NCBI GenBank assembly: GCA_046351325.1
Contig: JAXLYR010000018.1
Span: 62,001-126,000 of the forward strand
Source: Xiheicaenibacterium sp046351325
Lineage (GTDB): Bacteria > Myxococcota_A > Polyangia > Polyangiales > Polyangiaceae
DNA length: 64,000 nt
Direction of reading: 5' to 3'
The notes beneath the pieces are model-generated. The model was not told the origin of the DNA. It made no database searches and was given only the letters and a program-made list of their open reading frames with translations. Every line of letters begins with the position of its first letter. Within the stretch, counting starts at the first letter, position 1. This document shows positions 7,526 through 15,246 of this stretch, piece after piece. A program made the position numbers and the translations under genes.

Positions 7526-9234
7526 AGGCGAGGACGCTTCAGGTTGCGGGTGCGCTCGCCGTCGCGGTCACCGCACCCCTCGCGTGCGTGCGCGGCAGCG
7601 AGGACGCCTTCTTCGTCCAGATGACAGGCCAAGCCGTGGTGGACGAACTGGACGACAGAGCGGTGCCCACCCTGTCGATCCAGACCGCTGTCAGCATCAC
7701 CACCAACGCGGACGAGCAAACCGTCTACCTCGACAGCGGCTCGATCCAAATCCAGACCCCCGAGGGCGAGCTCTCCTTCGACGACGTCGAGGTCTCCGGT
7801 GACTTCCCCATCGACGTGCGCGGCTTCTTCTTGCAGACGCTCGTCAACATCGAGGTCCCGAGCCCGTTCGACGACTTCGATCGCTTCGACGCGTATTGCA
7901 ACGAGAACGGTCGCTCCGTCGACATCTCGCTCAAGTTCTACTCGCCCGAATACGACCCCGATCCCGGCGTGGCGCCCCCTCTCGTCGAGGTCGTGGGGTC
8001 GACCTTCCTCGCTCGCGCGGGTGAGCCGGAGCCGCCGCGGATCTTCGACTCGCAGTTCGGTCTCGCGTCGATCGTGCCTGGTACGACGGGCTCGGCGACG
8101 ACCGGCAAGCTGAGAGGTGACGACGACGGCGCGGCGTTCTTCGTCGTCCCGATCGAGATGCAGGATTTCGAGGGCGGCTTCGAGGAGTTCAGCGGCCCCA
8201 CGACGGGGACGCCCTACGCGTCGACCTCGTGGTTCAAGTACTACAGCGCGGATCGCGACAGCATCTCCTACCAAGGCGAGTCGAACGGCCTCTACAGCGA
8301 CCTCCCTGCGATCGCCTCCATCCCCGACATGGGCCTCGTCGTCGCTGGGCCGACGTTCGACGTGCCACCGGCGGTCCTCGTGTCCACGAACACAGGGGGC
8401 GCCAGCCTGACGTTCCCCACCACGTCGAACACCGCGCCCGAGTTCTCGGCGCTCCACGTCGCCGACATCCTCCCCGGCGCGACACACGGTGCGCCCGGTT
8501 TCCGTGTCGTCGTGCAGTCGGCCTACGAACTCGACTTGGCGGGGACTCCCTACACACCCCCCGAGGGCAAGTACTTCGGCACGGTGATCGTGGGGGTCGA
8601 CCAGACCTACCAAATTGTAAGCGTCGAGCCCCTCGATCGCGATCTCGTGGAGCTCGTCGATCTCGCGGACGGCGGCCAGCTCGTGGCGACGACCGACCTA
8701 CCGCCGCTGGAGAGTGCAGCAACCCTCAAAATCGAGCGCTTCGACTCCGCGGGCACGTCGTTGTGGGTCTACTCGCTTCCGACGAGCGCGCGGGTGCGAT
8801 CGCTGCGACCGACCGCCGACGGCGGGGCGATCGTCGCGCTCGAGGACTCGGCTTTTCACCAGGTCGACGTGCGCCGCGTGTCGGGCGCCGACGGCTCCGA
8901 GATCTTCCACTTCGTCGCAACAGGCGTGTCTCCGAGCGCAGCGGTCGGCCTCGACGACTCGACGTTCGTGAGCTTCAACGGCGCGCTGCTCGATGCTCCG
9001 GCGGCCTCGGTGCCGACCGAGCTGCCGCCGCGCCAGGCGCCGCTCCTCGTCGAGCTCTCGCCCACGGGCGAGATTCAGCGCGCCGCGCAGGTCGCGTGCT
9101 CCGGCTCAGCGTCGCTGCTCGACGTCAGCACGGGTGATGTCCTGGTCGTCGGAACCTACGTCGGCCACGCGTCCGTGGGAGAGCGCTCGCAGGCGTACCT
9201 CGCAGGGACGGTGGAGACCGGCGCGATCGAATGA
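7522..9234 (+). CDS. Large secreted/lipoprotein of unknown function with WD/PQQ-like segments
   Basis: 570 residues from GTG 7522, which overlaps the previous stop and has a GGAGG site. The N-terminus (VKAR, hydrophobic core, LAC at residue 22) looks like an export signal with possible lipidation. The body is acidic and beta-rich. Around residues 390-470, segments such as DLADGGQLVATTDL and TADGGAIVALED have the spacing of beta-propeller blades (the delta-60/PQQ-like style common in myxobacterial surface proteins). I cannot name a family. Coupling to the preceding membrane protein suggests an envelope-linked partner. Confidence 0.7.
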   Translation: MKARTLQVAGALAVAVTAPLACVRGSEDAFFVQMTGQAVVDELDDRAVPTLSIQTAVSITTNADEQTVYLDSGSIQIQTPEGELSFDDVEVSGDFPIDVRGFFLQTLVNIEVPSPFDDFDRFDAYCNENGRSVDISLKFYSPEYDPDPGVAPPLVEVVGSTFLARAGEPEPPRIFDSQFGLASIVPGTTGSATTGKLRGDDDGAAFFVVPIEMQDFEGGFEEFSGPTTGTPYASTSWFKYYSADRDSISYQGESNGLYSDLPAIASIPDMGLVVAGPTFDVPPAVLVSTNTGGASLTFPTTSNTAPEFSALHVADILPGATHGAPGFRVVVQSAYELDLAGTPYTPPEGKYFGTVIVGVDQTYQIVSVEPLDRDLVELVDLADGGQLVATTDLPPLESAATLKIERFDSAGTSLWVYSLPTSARVRSLRPTADGGAIVALEDSAFHQVDVRRVSGADGSEIFHFVATGVSPSAAVGLDDSTFVSFNGALLDAPAASVPTELPPRQAPLLVELSPTGEIQRAAQVACSGSASLLDVSTGDVLVVGTYVGHASVGERSQAYLAGTVETGAIE

Positions 9235-9285
9235 CTCCGCGCGAGTCGTGACGTCGAGCGCTCGTCGCGGGCATAATCGACCGCG

Positions 9286-10461
9286 ATGGCCCTCGACGTG
9301 GATCGCATCGTCGCAGACGTGGACGCGCTCGCCCCGGAGCTCGTCGGGATCGCGAACGACCTCTTCGATCACCCCGAACTCCGCTTCGAAGAGCACCGCT
9401 CGGCGAAGCTCCTCGCCGACACCGTGGCGGCGCACGGCATCGAGGTGGAGCGCGGCACCGGCGGGATGCCGACCTCGTTCCGCGCACGCGTCGGGACCCG
9501 CTCTGGGCCGCGGATCGCGATCCTCGCGGAGTACGACGCCCTGCCCGAGATCGGCCACGCGTGTGGGCACAACCTGATCGCGGCCGGCGCGCTCGGCGCG
9601 TTCCTCGCGCTCGCCAAGCAAGCACCCGCGCTCGCGGGCGTGGTCGAGCTGCTCGGCACGCCCGCGGAGGAGGGCGGTGGCGGGAAGATCAAGCTCGTCG
9701 AGGCCGGCGCGTTCGAGGGCATCGCGGCCGCGATGATGTTCCATCCGTTCGATCGCGATCTCCTCGCGCACCCGACCCTCGCGAACACTTATGTAACCTG
9801 CGTGTATCGCGGCAAGAGCTCGCACGCGGCGCTCGCCCCGTGGGACGGCGCGAGCGCGCTCACCGCGTGCATGGACACGTTCCGCCTCGTGGACTCGCAG
9901 CGCGTGCACTTCCGCGACGGCGTGCGCGTGCACGGCTACATCACCGACGGCGGCCACGCCGTGAACATCGTGCCCGAGCGCGCCTCGTGCGAGTTCTCGG
10001 TCCGCGCGCGCGACACGACCGAGATGCACCGCGTGCGGGCGATCGTCGAGCGGTGCGCGCGAGGCGCGGCGCTCGCCTCGGGCGTCGAGGTCGAAATCGA
10101 GGTTCGATCCGGCTACCGCGACATGCAGAACAACCTCGCGATGGCGCGACGGTTCGGTGAGCACCTCGCGCGGCTCGGGCGGACGCCGCGCGTGCACGAC
10201 GACTCGATCGGGACGGGCTCGACCGACATGGGCGACGTCTCGCACGTGGTCCCTTCGATCCATCCATGGGTCGCGATCTGCGAAGTCGGCGAGACGACCT
10301 GTCACCAGCGCGCGTTCGCGAAGTGCGCGCGCAGCGAGCGCGGCGCGGCCGGCATGTTGATCGCAGCGAAATCGATGGCCTTGCTCGCGCGCGATCTCCT
10401 CGAGGATGCGGCGCTGCTCGCGGCGACGCGCGACGAGTTCGCCGCGAGATACCCGAGCTGA
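9286..10461 (+). CDS. M20-family metallo-amidohydrolase (peptidase M20D / AbgB-like)
   Basis: 391 residues, the usual length for M20D amidases. Landmarks in order are FDHPELRFEE, AILAEYDALPEIGHACGHN (metal-binding), GTPAEEGGGGK (catalytic Glu pair) and YRGKSSHAALAPW in the dimerisation lid. STDMGDVSHVVPSIHPWV follows near the C-terminus. Such enzymes hydrolyse N-acyl or p-aminobenzoyl-glutamate-type amides with two zinc or manganese ions in the cytoplasm. The pattern (EIGHACGHN, STDMGDVSH) is closest to AbgB/PM20D2-type enzymes. That branch can also cleave unusual dipeptides, so the substrate is open. The stop lies just upstream of the kinase gene start, suggesting an operon. Confidence 0.9.
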   Translation: MALDVDRIVADVDALAPELVGIANDLFDHPELRFEEHRSAKLLADTVAAHGIEVERGTGGMPTSFRARVGTRSGPRIAILAEYDALPEIGHACGHNLIAAGALGAFLALAKQAPALAGVVELLGTPAEEGGGGKIKLVEAGAFEGIAAAMMFHPFDRDLLAHPTLANTYVTCVYRGKSSHAALAPWDGASALTACMDTFRLVDSQRVHFRDGVRVHGYITDGGHAVNIVPERASCEFSVRARDTTEMHRVRAIVERCARGAALASGVEVEIEVRSGYRDMQNNLAMARRFGEHLARLGRTPRVHDDSIGTGSTDMGDVSHVVPSIHPWVAICEVGETTCHQRAFAKCARSERGAAGMLIAAKSMALLARDLLEDAALLAATRDEFAARYPS

Positions 10462-10465
10462 GCGC

Positions 10466-12172
10466 GTGGTCGCGCCGGTCGCACCGCGGGGCGTCGAGCA
10501 GAAGGCGAGTCGCGAGCCGGCGCGCGAGACGCTCGCGCCCACGATGCTCGGCTTCGGCGCGGTCCCCGGCACGCCCGAAGAGGCGCGCTCCCACGTTCAA
10601 GTCCGCGTCCGCGCCTACGTCGGGCTCTGCGCGTCGCTCTGGGTGATCGTCTATCTCGGCGAGGTCGCGGTGCGCGGCTGGGTCGACCCCACGACGTTCC
10701 AAAACGCGAGCCGCGCCGCGCTGCAGCTCATCCACGTGGGCTGCGCGGTGACGCTCGTCTTGGTGTGGCTCGCGCTCGGGCGCGGTCGTTGGTCGCTCCG
10801 TCGACTCGACGGCTGCGACGTGCTCGTGACGTTCCTTCAAGCGGCCGTGCTCGCGACGCTTCACGTGCTCGGTGGTGAACCACGCTTTCGCACCGAGCTC
10901 GTCGTGATGCTCGGCGCGACCAACCTGCTCGCGGGGCGCGCGGCGCTCGTTCCGTGCACGGCGTGGCGCACGGCCGTCCTCGGCGCGCTCGTCGGTGCAC
11001 CGCAGCCGTTCGCCACCTATTGGGTCTTCACGCACCGAATGGTGCCGCCCGATTTTCCGAAGCCGCTCGGGGTCTCTTGCTTCATCGGGATCTGGTGCGT
11101 CCTCGCGCTCGCGTCTTCGGTCGCGGTCACGTCGGTCATCTACGGCCTCGAGCGACGCGTGCGGCAGGCGAGCCAGCTCGGTCAGTACACCTTGGAGAAG
11201 CAGCTCGCGACGGGCGGAATGGGCGTCGTCTACCTCGCGCGGCACGCGCTCTTGCGCAGGCCGACCGCGGTGAAGCTGCTGCCACCCGACAAGGCCGGCA
11301 AGGCCTCGATCCAGCGCTTCGAGCGCGAGGTCCAGCTCACGAGCCAGCTCACGCACCCGAACATCGTCGCGGTCTACGACTACGGCCGCACGCCCGACGG
11401 CGTCTTCTACTACGCGATGGAATACCTCGAGGGCATCGACCTCGAGCACCTCGTGCGCGACAAGGGCGCGCTGCCGCCGGCGCGCGTCCGACACATCATC
11501 CGCCAGGTCGCCGACGCCCTCGCCGTGGCGCACGCCGTCAACCTGATCCACCGCGACGTGAAGCCCGCGAACATCGTCCTGCTCAACCGCGGTCGACAGC
11601 AAGACGTTGTGAAAGTTTTGGACTTCGGCTTGGTGAAGGAGGCGACCCCGACCACCGGCCACCCCTCGCTGAGCAGCGGCGTCTCGCTCATCGGCACGCC
11701 GCTCTACGTCTCGCCGGAGACCATCTCCGATCCGCGCAAGGTCGACCAGCGCAGCGACCTCTACGCGCTCGGGTCGGTCGCGTATTACTTACTTACCGGT
11801 AAGCACTGGGTGAAGGGCAAGACCTTGGTCGAGGTCTGCGCCGCGCACCTCTACGAGAAGCCGGAGCCTCCGAGTCAGCGCCTCGGTCGCAAGATCCCCG
11901 AGTCGCTCGAGGCGCTCGTCCTCAAGTGCCTCGCGAAGGATCCCGCCGATCGCCCGCAGTCCGCGGCCGAGCTCGTGGAGATCCTCGACGCGGCCACCGA
12001 CGTCCCCGCGTGGACCCCAGCCGACGCGCGCGCCGCGTGGGCCACCTCCGCCGACGCAGCGTCGCCCGTCGCGTCGCCGTCGACGCCTCCGAACACGCCC
12101 GCCGAACCGTCGACTGACGACACACCTGTTCCGGCCTCGCGCGCGCTCGCGGTCGATCTCGAGCACCGCTAG
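10466..12172 (+). CDS. Membrane-bound Ser/Thr protein kinase with N-terminal six-helix domain
   Basis: About 568 residues from GTG 10466; ATG 10544 is a plausible alternative. Residues about 45-225 hold five or six hydrophobic helices (for example LCASLWVIVYLGEVAV, LQLIHVGCAVTLVLVWL, GIWCVLALASSVAVTSVIY). The kinase domain (about 239-505) follows: glycine loop ATGGMGVVYLA, catalytic Lys270 in AVKLL, HRDVKPAN with Asp364, and the Mg-binding DFG at Asp386. An Ala/Pro/Thr-rich tail ends the protein. All key catalytic residues are present. Unlike most bacterial PknB-type kinases, the membrane part is N-terminal and multi-pass, so it may sense a membrane state rather than an external ligand. Leu429-430 region codons include a rare TTA (11789-11791). 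Confidence 0.9.
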   Translation: MVAPVAPRGVEQKASREPARETLAPTMLGFGAVPGTPEEARSHVQVRVRAYVGLCASLWVIVYLGEVAVRGWVDPTTFQNASRAALQLIHVGCAVTLVLVWLALGRGRWSLRRLDGCDVLVTFLQAAVLATLHVLGGEPRFRTELVVMLGATNLLAGRAALVPCTAWRTAVLGALVGAPQPFATYWVFTHRMVPPDFPKPLGVSCFIGIWCVLALASSVAVTSVIYGLERRVRQASQLGQYTLEKQLATGGMGVVYLARHALLRRPTAVKLLPPDKAGKASIQRFEREVQLTSQLTHPNIVAVYDYGRTPDGVFYYAMEYLEGIDLEHLVRDKGALPPARVRHIIRQVADALAVAHAVNLIHRDVKPANIVLLNRGRQQDVVKVLDFGLVKEATPTTGHPSLSSGVSLIGTPLYVSPETISDPRKVDQRSDLYALGSVAYYLLTGKHWVKGKTLVEVCAAHLYEKPEPPSQRLGRKIPESLEALVLKCLAKDPADRPQSAAELVEILDAATDVPAWTPADARAAWATSADAASPVASPSTPPNTPAEPSTDDTPVPASRALAVDLEHR

Positions 12173-12207
12173 CTTCCGGGGGACGGCGGGACTAAACCCC
12201 TCGCATC

Positions 12208-12705
12208 ATGGTCTTCGGACGGTGCGCGCTCGCAGTAGCTATCCTCGCGGCCAGCGGCTGCACGACCGTCACGAGCAGCATGTCGTGGGCCGGCGGCACG
12301 CTCGCCGAGGGCGCGCCCGATCGCATCGACCGTGAGGAGACGCGCCTCAAGCACGAGACCGAGGCCATCCTCAAAGAGCCGAAGACCATCGGCGCCAAGC
12401 ACATCCTCATCATGCACAAGGACTCGGAGCGCCGGCCGCCGAGCATCTCGCGCACCCGCGAAGAGGCGAAGGCCCGCGCCGAACAGGTCCTCGAGCGCGT
12501 GCGCGCCGGCGGCGATTTCGATCGGCTCGTCATCGAATACAGCGACGAGCCAGGCGCGGGTGAGCGCAACGGCGATCTCGGGGTCTTCGACAAGCGCTCG
12601 ATGGTGAAGCCCTTCTCGGACGCAGCCTTCAAGCTCGAGGTCGGGCAGATCAGCGACGTGGTCGAGACACCGTTCGGCTTCCACATCATCAAGCGAACGC
12701 AGTAG
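12208..12705 (+). CDS. Parvulin-type peptidyl-prolyl cis-trans isomerase lipoprotein
   Basis: 165 residues. The signal MVFGRCALAVAILAASGC has a good lipobox (AASGC, Cys18). The mature protein is a single rotamase domain: AKHILIMHKD, a helical segment rich in Arg/Glu, SDEPGAGERNGDLGVF, and GFHIIKRTQ at the very end. This matches the PpiC/parvulin fold (compact, about 100 residues). It lacks the SurA/PrsA-type chaperone helices, so it is a minimal outer-membrane or periplasmic foldase. It lies 11 bases upstream of the next lipoprotein gene, probably in one transcript. Confidence 0.88.
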   Translation: MVFGRCALAVAILAASGCTTVTSSMSWAGGTLAEGAPDRIDREETRLKHETEAILKEPKTIGAKHILIMHKDSERRPPSISRTREEAKARAEQVLERVRAGGDFDRLVIEYSDEPGAGERNGDLGVFDKRSMVKPFSDAAFKLEVGQISDVVETPFGFHIIKRTQ

Positions 12706-12716
12706 CGGGCGAGACC

Positions 12717-13745
12717 GTGCAGCACCGCATCGTCGCGTCCTTCCTCGTCTTCGCCCTCGCGGCCTGCTCGGACAGCCACACCGATCTCGGGCAGGACACG
12801 AGCTCGAGCTCTTCGACTGGCGCTGGTGGTCAGGGTGGCTTCGGGGGCACGGGCGCAGGTGGAATGGGCGGCGCGCCCCCAGTCGAGCCCGACGGGCCCA
12901 CCGCGCTCACGCTGGTGAACGGCGTCGTCGATCGACCGGCGATTCGAGTTTGCCTGATGGATAATCCACCCTCCCCGCTCGACGACGCGCTCCCGCTGCC
13001 TCCGGCTCAGTTGGCGTTTGCGCACAGCGCTCCGGTCGACACGGCCTCGCTACCCTCGACCAGCGACGTGGAGATCGCGGTCCTCGCGGGTGATCTCGGC
13101 GCCGTCGCCGGCCAAAAATGCAGGGCCATCGTGGACGGGCCGCCCATCGATGGCGTCGACGTGATCTCACTCGGCGTCGCGCCGACCTCGGTGTTCGCTG
13201 CGCCGCGGAGCCTCTTCCTCGGCGTCTCGGGCTGTATCGGTGCTGCGCCCGCGAGCCCCACCGAGGCCGAGCAATATTGCGGGCCGGGGGCCGTGCCGCT
13301 CGCGCCGTTTCCCCTCGTCTCGATCGGCTCGTTCTCGCGCCTGGCCAACGCCGATTTCCCAGGCATTCAGGTCGTCAACCTGTCGAGCGGCGCGAAGCTC
13401 GACACCTACCTCAAGGGGCCGCTCGACGGCGCCCCCGATCAGCTCCTCGCGAGCAAGGTCGCCATCGGTCAGGCGCTGCCGTTTCCACCGTATTGGCTCG
13501 ACGTCGCGGCGCTCGCGAGCGTCGGTGGCTCGACGTTCCGCGCGGTGCTCTCGACCCCAGGCGGCGGCTTCAAGGAGCTCCTCCTCGTCGACGCGATGAC
13601 GCAGGGCGGACTCACGGTCGACGACTTCGGCCCCGCGGACAACGTCGCGCTCGTTGCGGTCGGCGCCTCGCCCGCGATCCCGACGCCCGCTGCGAGCATG
13701 AATGCCTTCACCGTCGTCGGCGTGCGGGTCAGCGGCGCAGATTGA
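12717..13745 (+). CDS. Lipoprotein with Gly/Ser linker and repeated beta domain (DUF4397-like)
   Basis: 342 residues from GTG 12717. The signal ends ALAAC (Cys17). A low-complexity linker (SSSSSTGAGGQGGFGGTGAGG style) follows, typical of myxobacterial surface lipoproteins. The remainder contains segments starting ALTLVNGVVDRPAIRV and FPGIQVVNLSSGAKLDTY, each resembling the start of a DUF4397-type beta-sandwich; this assignment is weak. Four cysteines could pair. The last 17 bases overlap the 3' end of the convergent gene. Confidence 0.7.
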   Translation: MQHRIVASFLVFALAACSDSHTDLGQDTSSSSSTGAGGQGGFGGTGAGGMGGAPPVEPDGPTALTLVNGVVDRPAIRVCLMDNPPSPLDDALPLPPAQLAFAHSAPVDTASLPSTSDVEIAVLAGDLGAVAGQKCRAIVDGPPIDGVDVISLGVAPTSVFAAPRSLFLGVSGCIGAAPASPTEAEQYCGPGAVPLAPFPLVSIGSFSRLANADFPGIQVVNLSSGAKLDTYLKGPLDGAPDQLLASKVAIGQALPFPPYWLDVAALASVGGSTFRAVLSTPGGGFKELLLVDAMTQGGLTVDDFGPADNVALVAVGASPAIPTPAASMNAFTVVGVRVSGAD

Positions 13746-14589
13746 GATCGGCGAGCGCCATCTTCGCGTCGTTGATGAGCGCGCTATCGGGGAAGCGTCG
13801 GATGAACGAGCGCAAGGTCGCCTTCGCGTCGTTGTAGGCCTGGATGTCGACGAGGCAGAGCGCGAGCAGCAGCGTCGCGTCGTCGAGGACGTCGGGGTTC
13901 GGCGACGACTCGGAGAGCGGCGCGAGGATCGCGATGGCCTCGCGCTGTCGATCGAGCTTGCGCAGGGCGCGCGCGAGCTCGAGCTTGGCGCTCGGGGTGT
14001 GCGTTCCCAAGTCCGAGAGGGCGATCGACTCCTCGAAGGCCTTCGTCGCCTCGTGCCATCGACCGCTCCGCGCGTGGTCGAGGCCAGCCTGGTAGCTCTC
14101 GGCCGAGAGGTCGGCCTTCGCCTTCTCGACGGCGTCCGCGAACATCGTCTGCTCGGCGCGCGTGAGCGGTAGCTCGCGCAGCTTGGGGAAGCCCTCGATG
14201 ACCTCGCGCCGTCGACCTGCGCGGATGAGCTCGTAGAACGCGGCGGCCGCGCTCTCGGCGGCGGCTTTGTCGGCGGCCTCGCGCTTGAGCTGCTCGGACT
14301 CGCCCTCCGCGCGCTTGACGCGATCCTTCGACTCCTCGGTCTGGCGGGTCATGCTGTCGACCCGCGCGTTCCAAGCGATGGAAACCGCGCCGATCACCAC
14401 GACCACGAAGATGAGGAACGCGAACGCCGAGTTGAAGAAGGCCGTCCGCTCGAAGCTCGACTGGCGCTTCGTGATCGCCCGCAGATCGGCCGCGAGCGCG
14501 CTCGTCAGGTTGTTGGTCTTGATGACCAGCCCGCGGGACTCGACGATTTCCCGTTTGATCTCCCGTAGCTCTTCGTCGATGTCATCCAT
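13729..14589 (-). CDS. Single-pass membrane protein with coiled coil and TPR-like repeats
   Basis: 286 residues from ATG 14589. Order: a charged cytoplasmic N-terminus (residues 1-48), one strong transmembrane helix (about 50-73, FLIFVVVVIGAVSIAW), and a Lys/Glu/Arg-rich coiled coil (about 77-112). TPR-like helical pairs then run to the end (for example YQAGLDHARSGRWHEATKAF and YNDAKATLRSFIRRFPDS). The last motif resembles the YbgF/BamD style of TPR. It is probably an envelope scaffold. It is divergent from efp (80 bases between starts), and its 3' end overlaps the convergent lipoprotein gene by 17 bases. Confidence 0.75.
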   Translation of the reverse strand: MDDIDEELREIKREIVESRGLVIKTNNLTSALAADLRAITKRQSSFERTAFFNSAFAFLIFVVVVIGAVSIAWNARVDSMTRQTEESKDRVKRAEGESEQLKREAADKAAAESAAAAFYELIRAGRRREVIEGFPKLRELPLTRAEQTMFADAVEKAKADLSAESYQAGLDHARSGRWHEATKAFEESIALSDLGTHTPSAKLELARALRKLDRQREAIAILAPLSESSPNPDVLDDATLLLALCLVDIQAYNDAKATLRSFIRRFPDSALINDAKMALADLNLRR

Positions 14590-14669
14590 CGGGACGCGCC
14601 CTGTGTTCCTGTGGTAATGAGGCGCTCCGATCGCGGCCAAGAAAACCGGCCCACCCAGGACGCGCAACG

Positions 14670-15233
14670 ATGGACACCAGTGATATCCGCAAGGGTCTGA
14701 AGATGATGGTGGACGGCAAGCCTTTCGCCGTCGTCGACTTCCAATTCGTGAAGCCCGGCAAAGGCCAGGCTTTTACGCGCGTCAAGGTGAAGAGCCTCGT
14801 CGACGGCGCGGTGCTCGAGCGGACCTACAAGTCCGGTGAAAAGCTCGAGAAGGCCGACGTCGAAGAGCGTCAGATGCAGTTCATCTACCCCGACGGCGAG
14901 AACTTCGTCTTCATGGACGAGGGCACCGGTGAGCAGATCACCGTGCAGGGCGACAAGATGAAGGACGAGGCCCAGTGGCTGAGCGACGGCATGAAGGTCG
15001 ACGTCACCCTCTGGAACGGCCAGCCGATCGGCATCTCCATCCCGGCGAGCGTCACGCTGCAGATCGCGCACAGCGAGCCTGGGGTGAAGGGCGACACGGC
15101 GAGCGGCGCGACCAAGCCCGCGACGCTGTCGACGGGCGCTGTCGTCTCGGTGCCCCTCTTCGTGAACGAGGGTGAGTGGGTCCGCGTCGACACGCGCGAA
15201 GGCAAGTACATCGAGCGCGTGAACAAGCGCTGA
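14670..15233 (+). CDS. efp: Translation elongation factor P
   Basis: 187 residues, standard length. It has the three-domain EF-P architecture: KOW-like domain I ending in the tip loop KPGKGQAF, then ERTYKSGEKLEKADVEER and a TWDNNQ-like TLWNGQPIGISIP region. The C-terminal OB domain reads VVSVPLFVNEGEWVRVDTREG. EF-P binds ribosomes stalled on polyproline and helps peptide-bond formation. The tip residue is Lys31, so it belongs to the lysine-type factors (EpmA-modified, otherwise modified or bare), not the EarP/Arg type. No modification enzyme is encoded nearby. Several proteins in this window are proline-rich (the 6449, 17982 and 34458 genes), which would make them EF-P-dependent. Confidence 0.97.
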   Translation: MDTSDIRKGLKMMVDGKPFAVVDFQFVKPGKGQAFTRVKVKSLVDGAVLERTYKSGEKLEKADVEERQMQFIYPDGENFVFMDEGTGEQITVQGDKMKDEAQWLSDGMKVDVTLWNGQPIGISIPASVTLQIAHSEPGVKGDTASGATKPATLSTGAVVSVPLFVNEGEWVRVDTREGKYIERVNKR

Positions 15234-15246
15234 GCGGACTGCGCGG

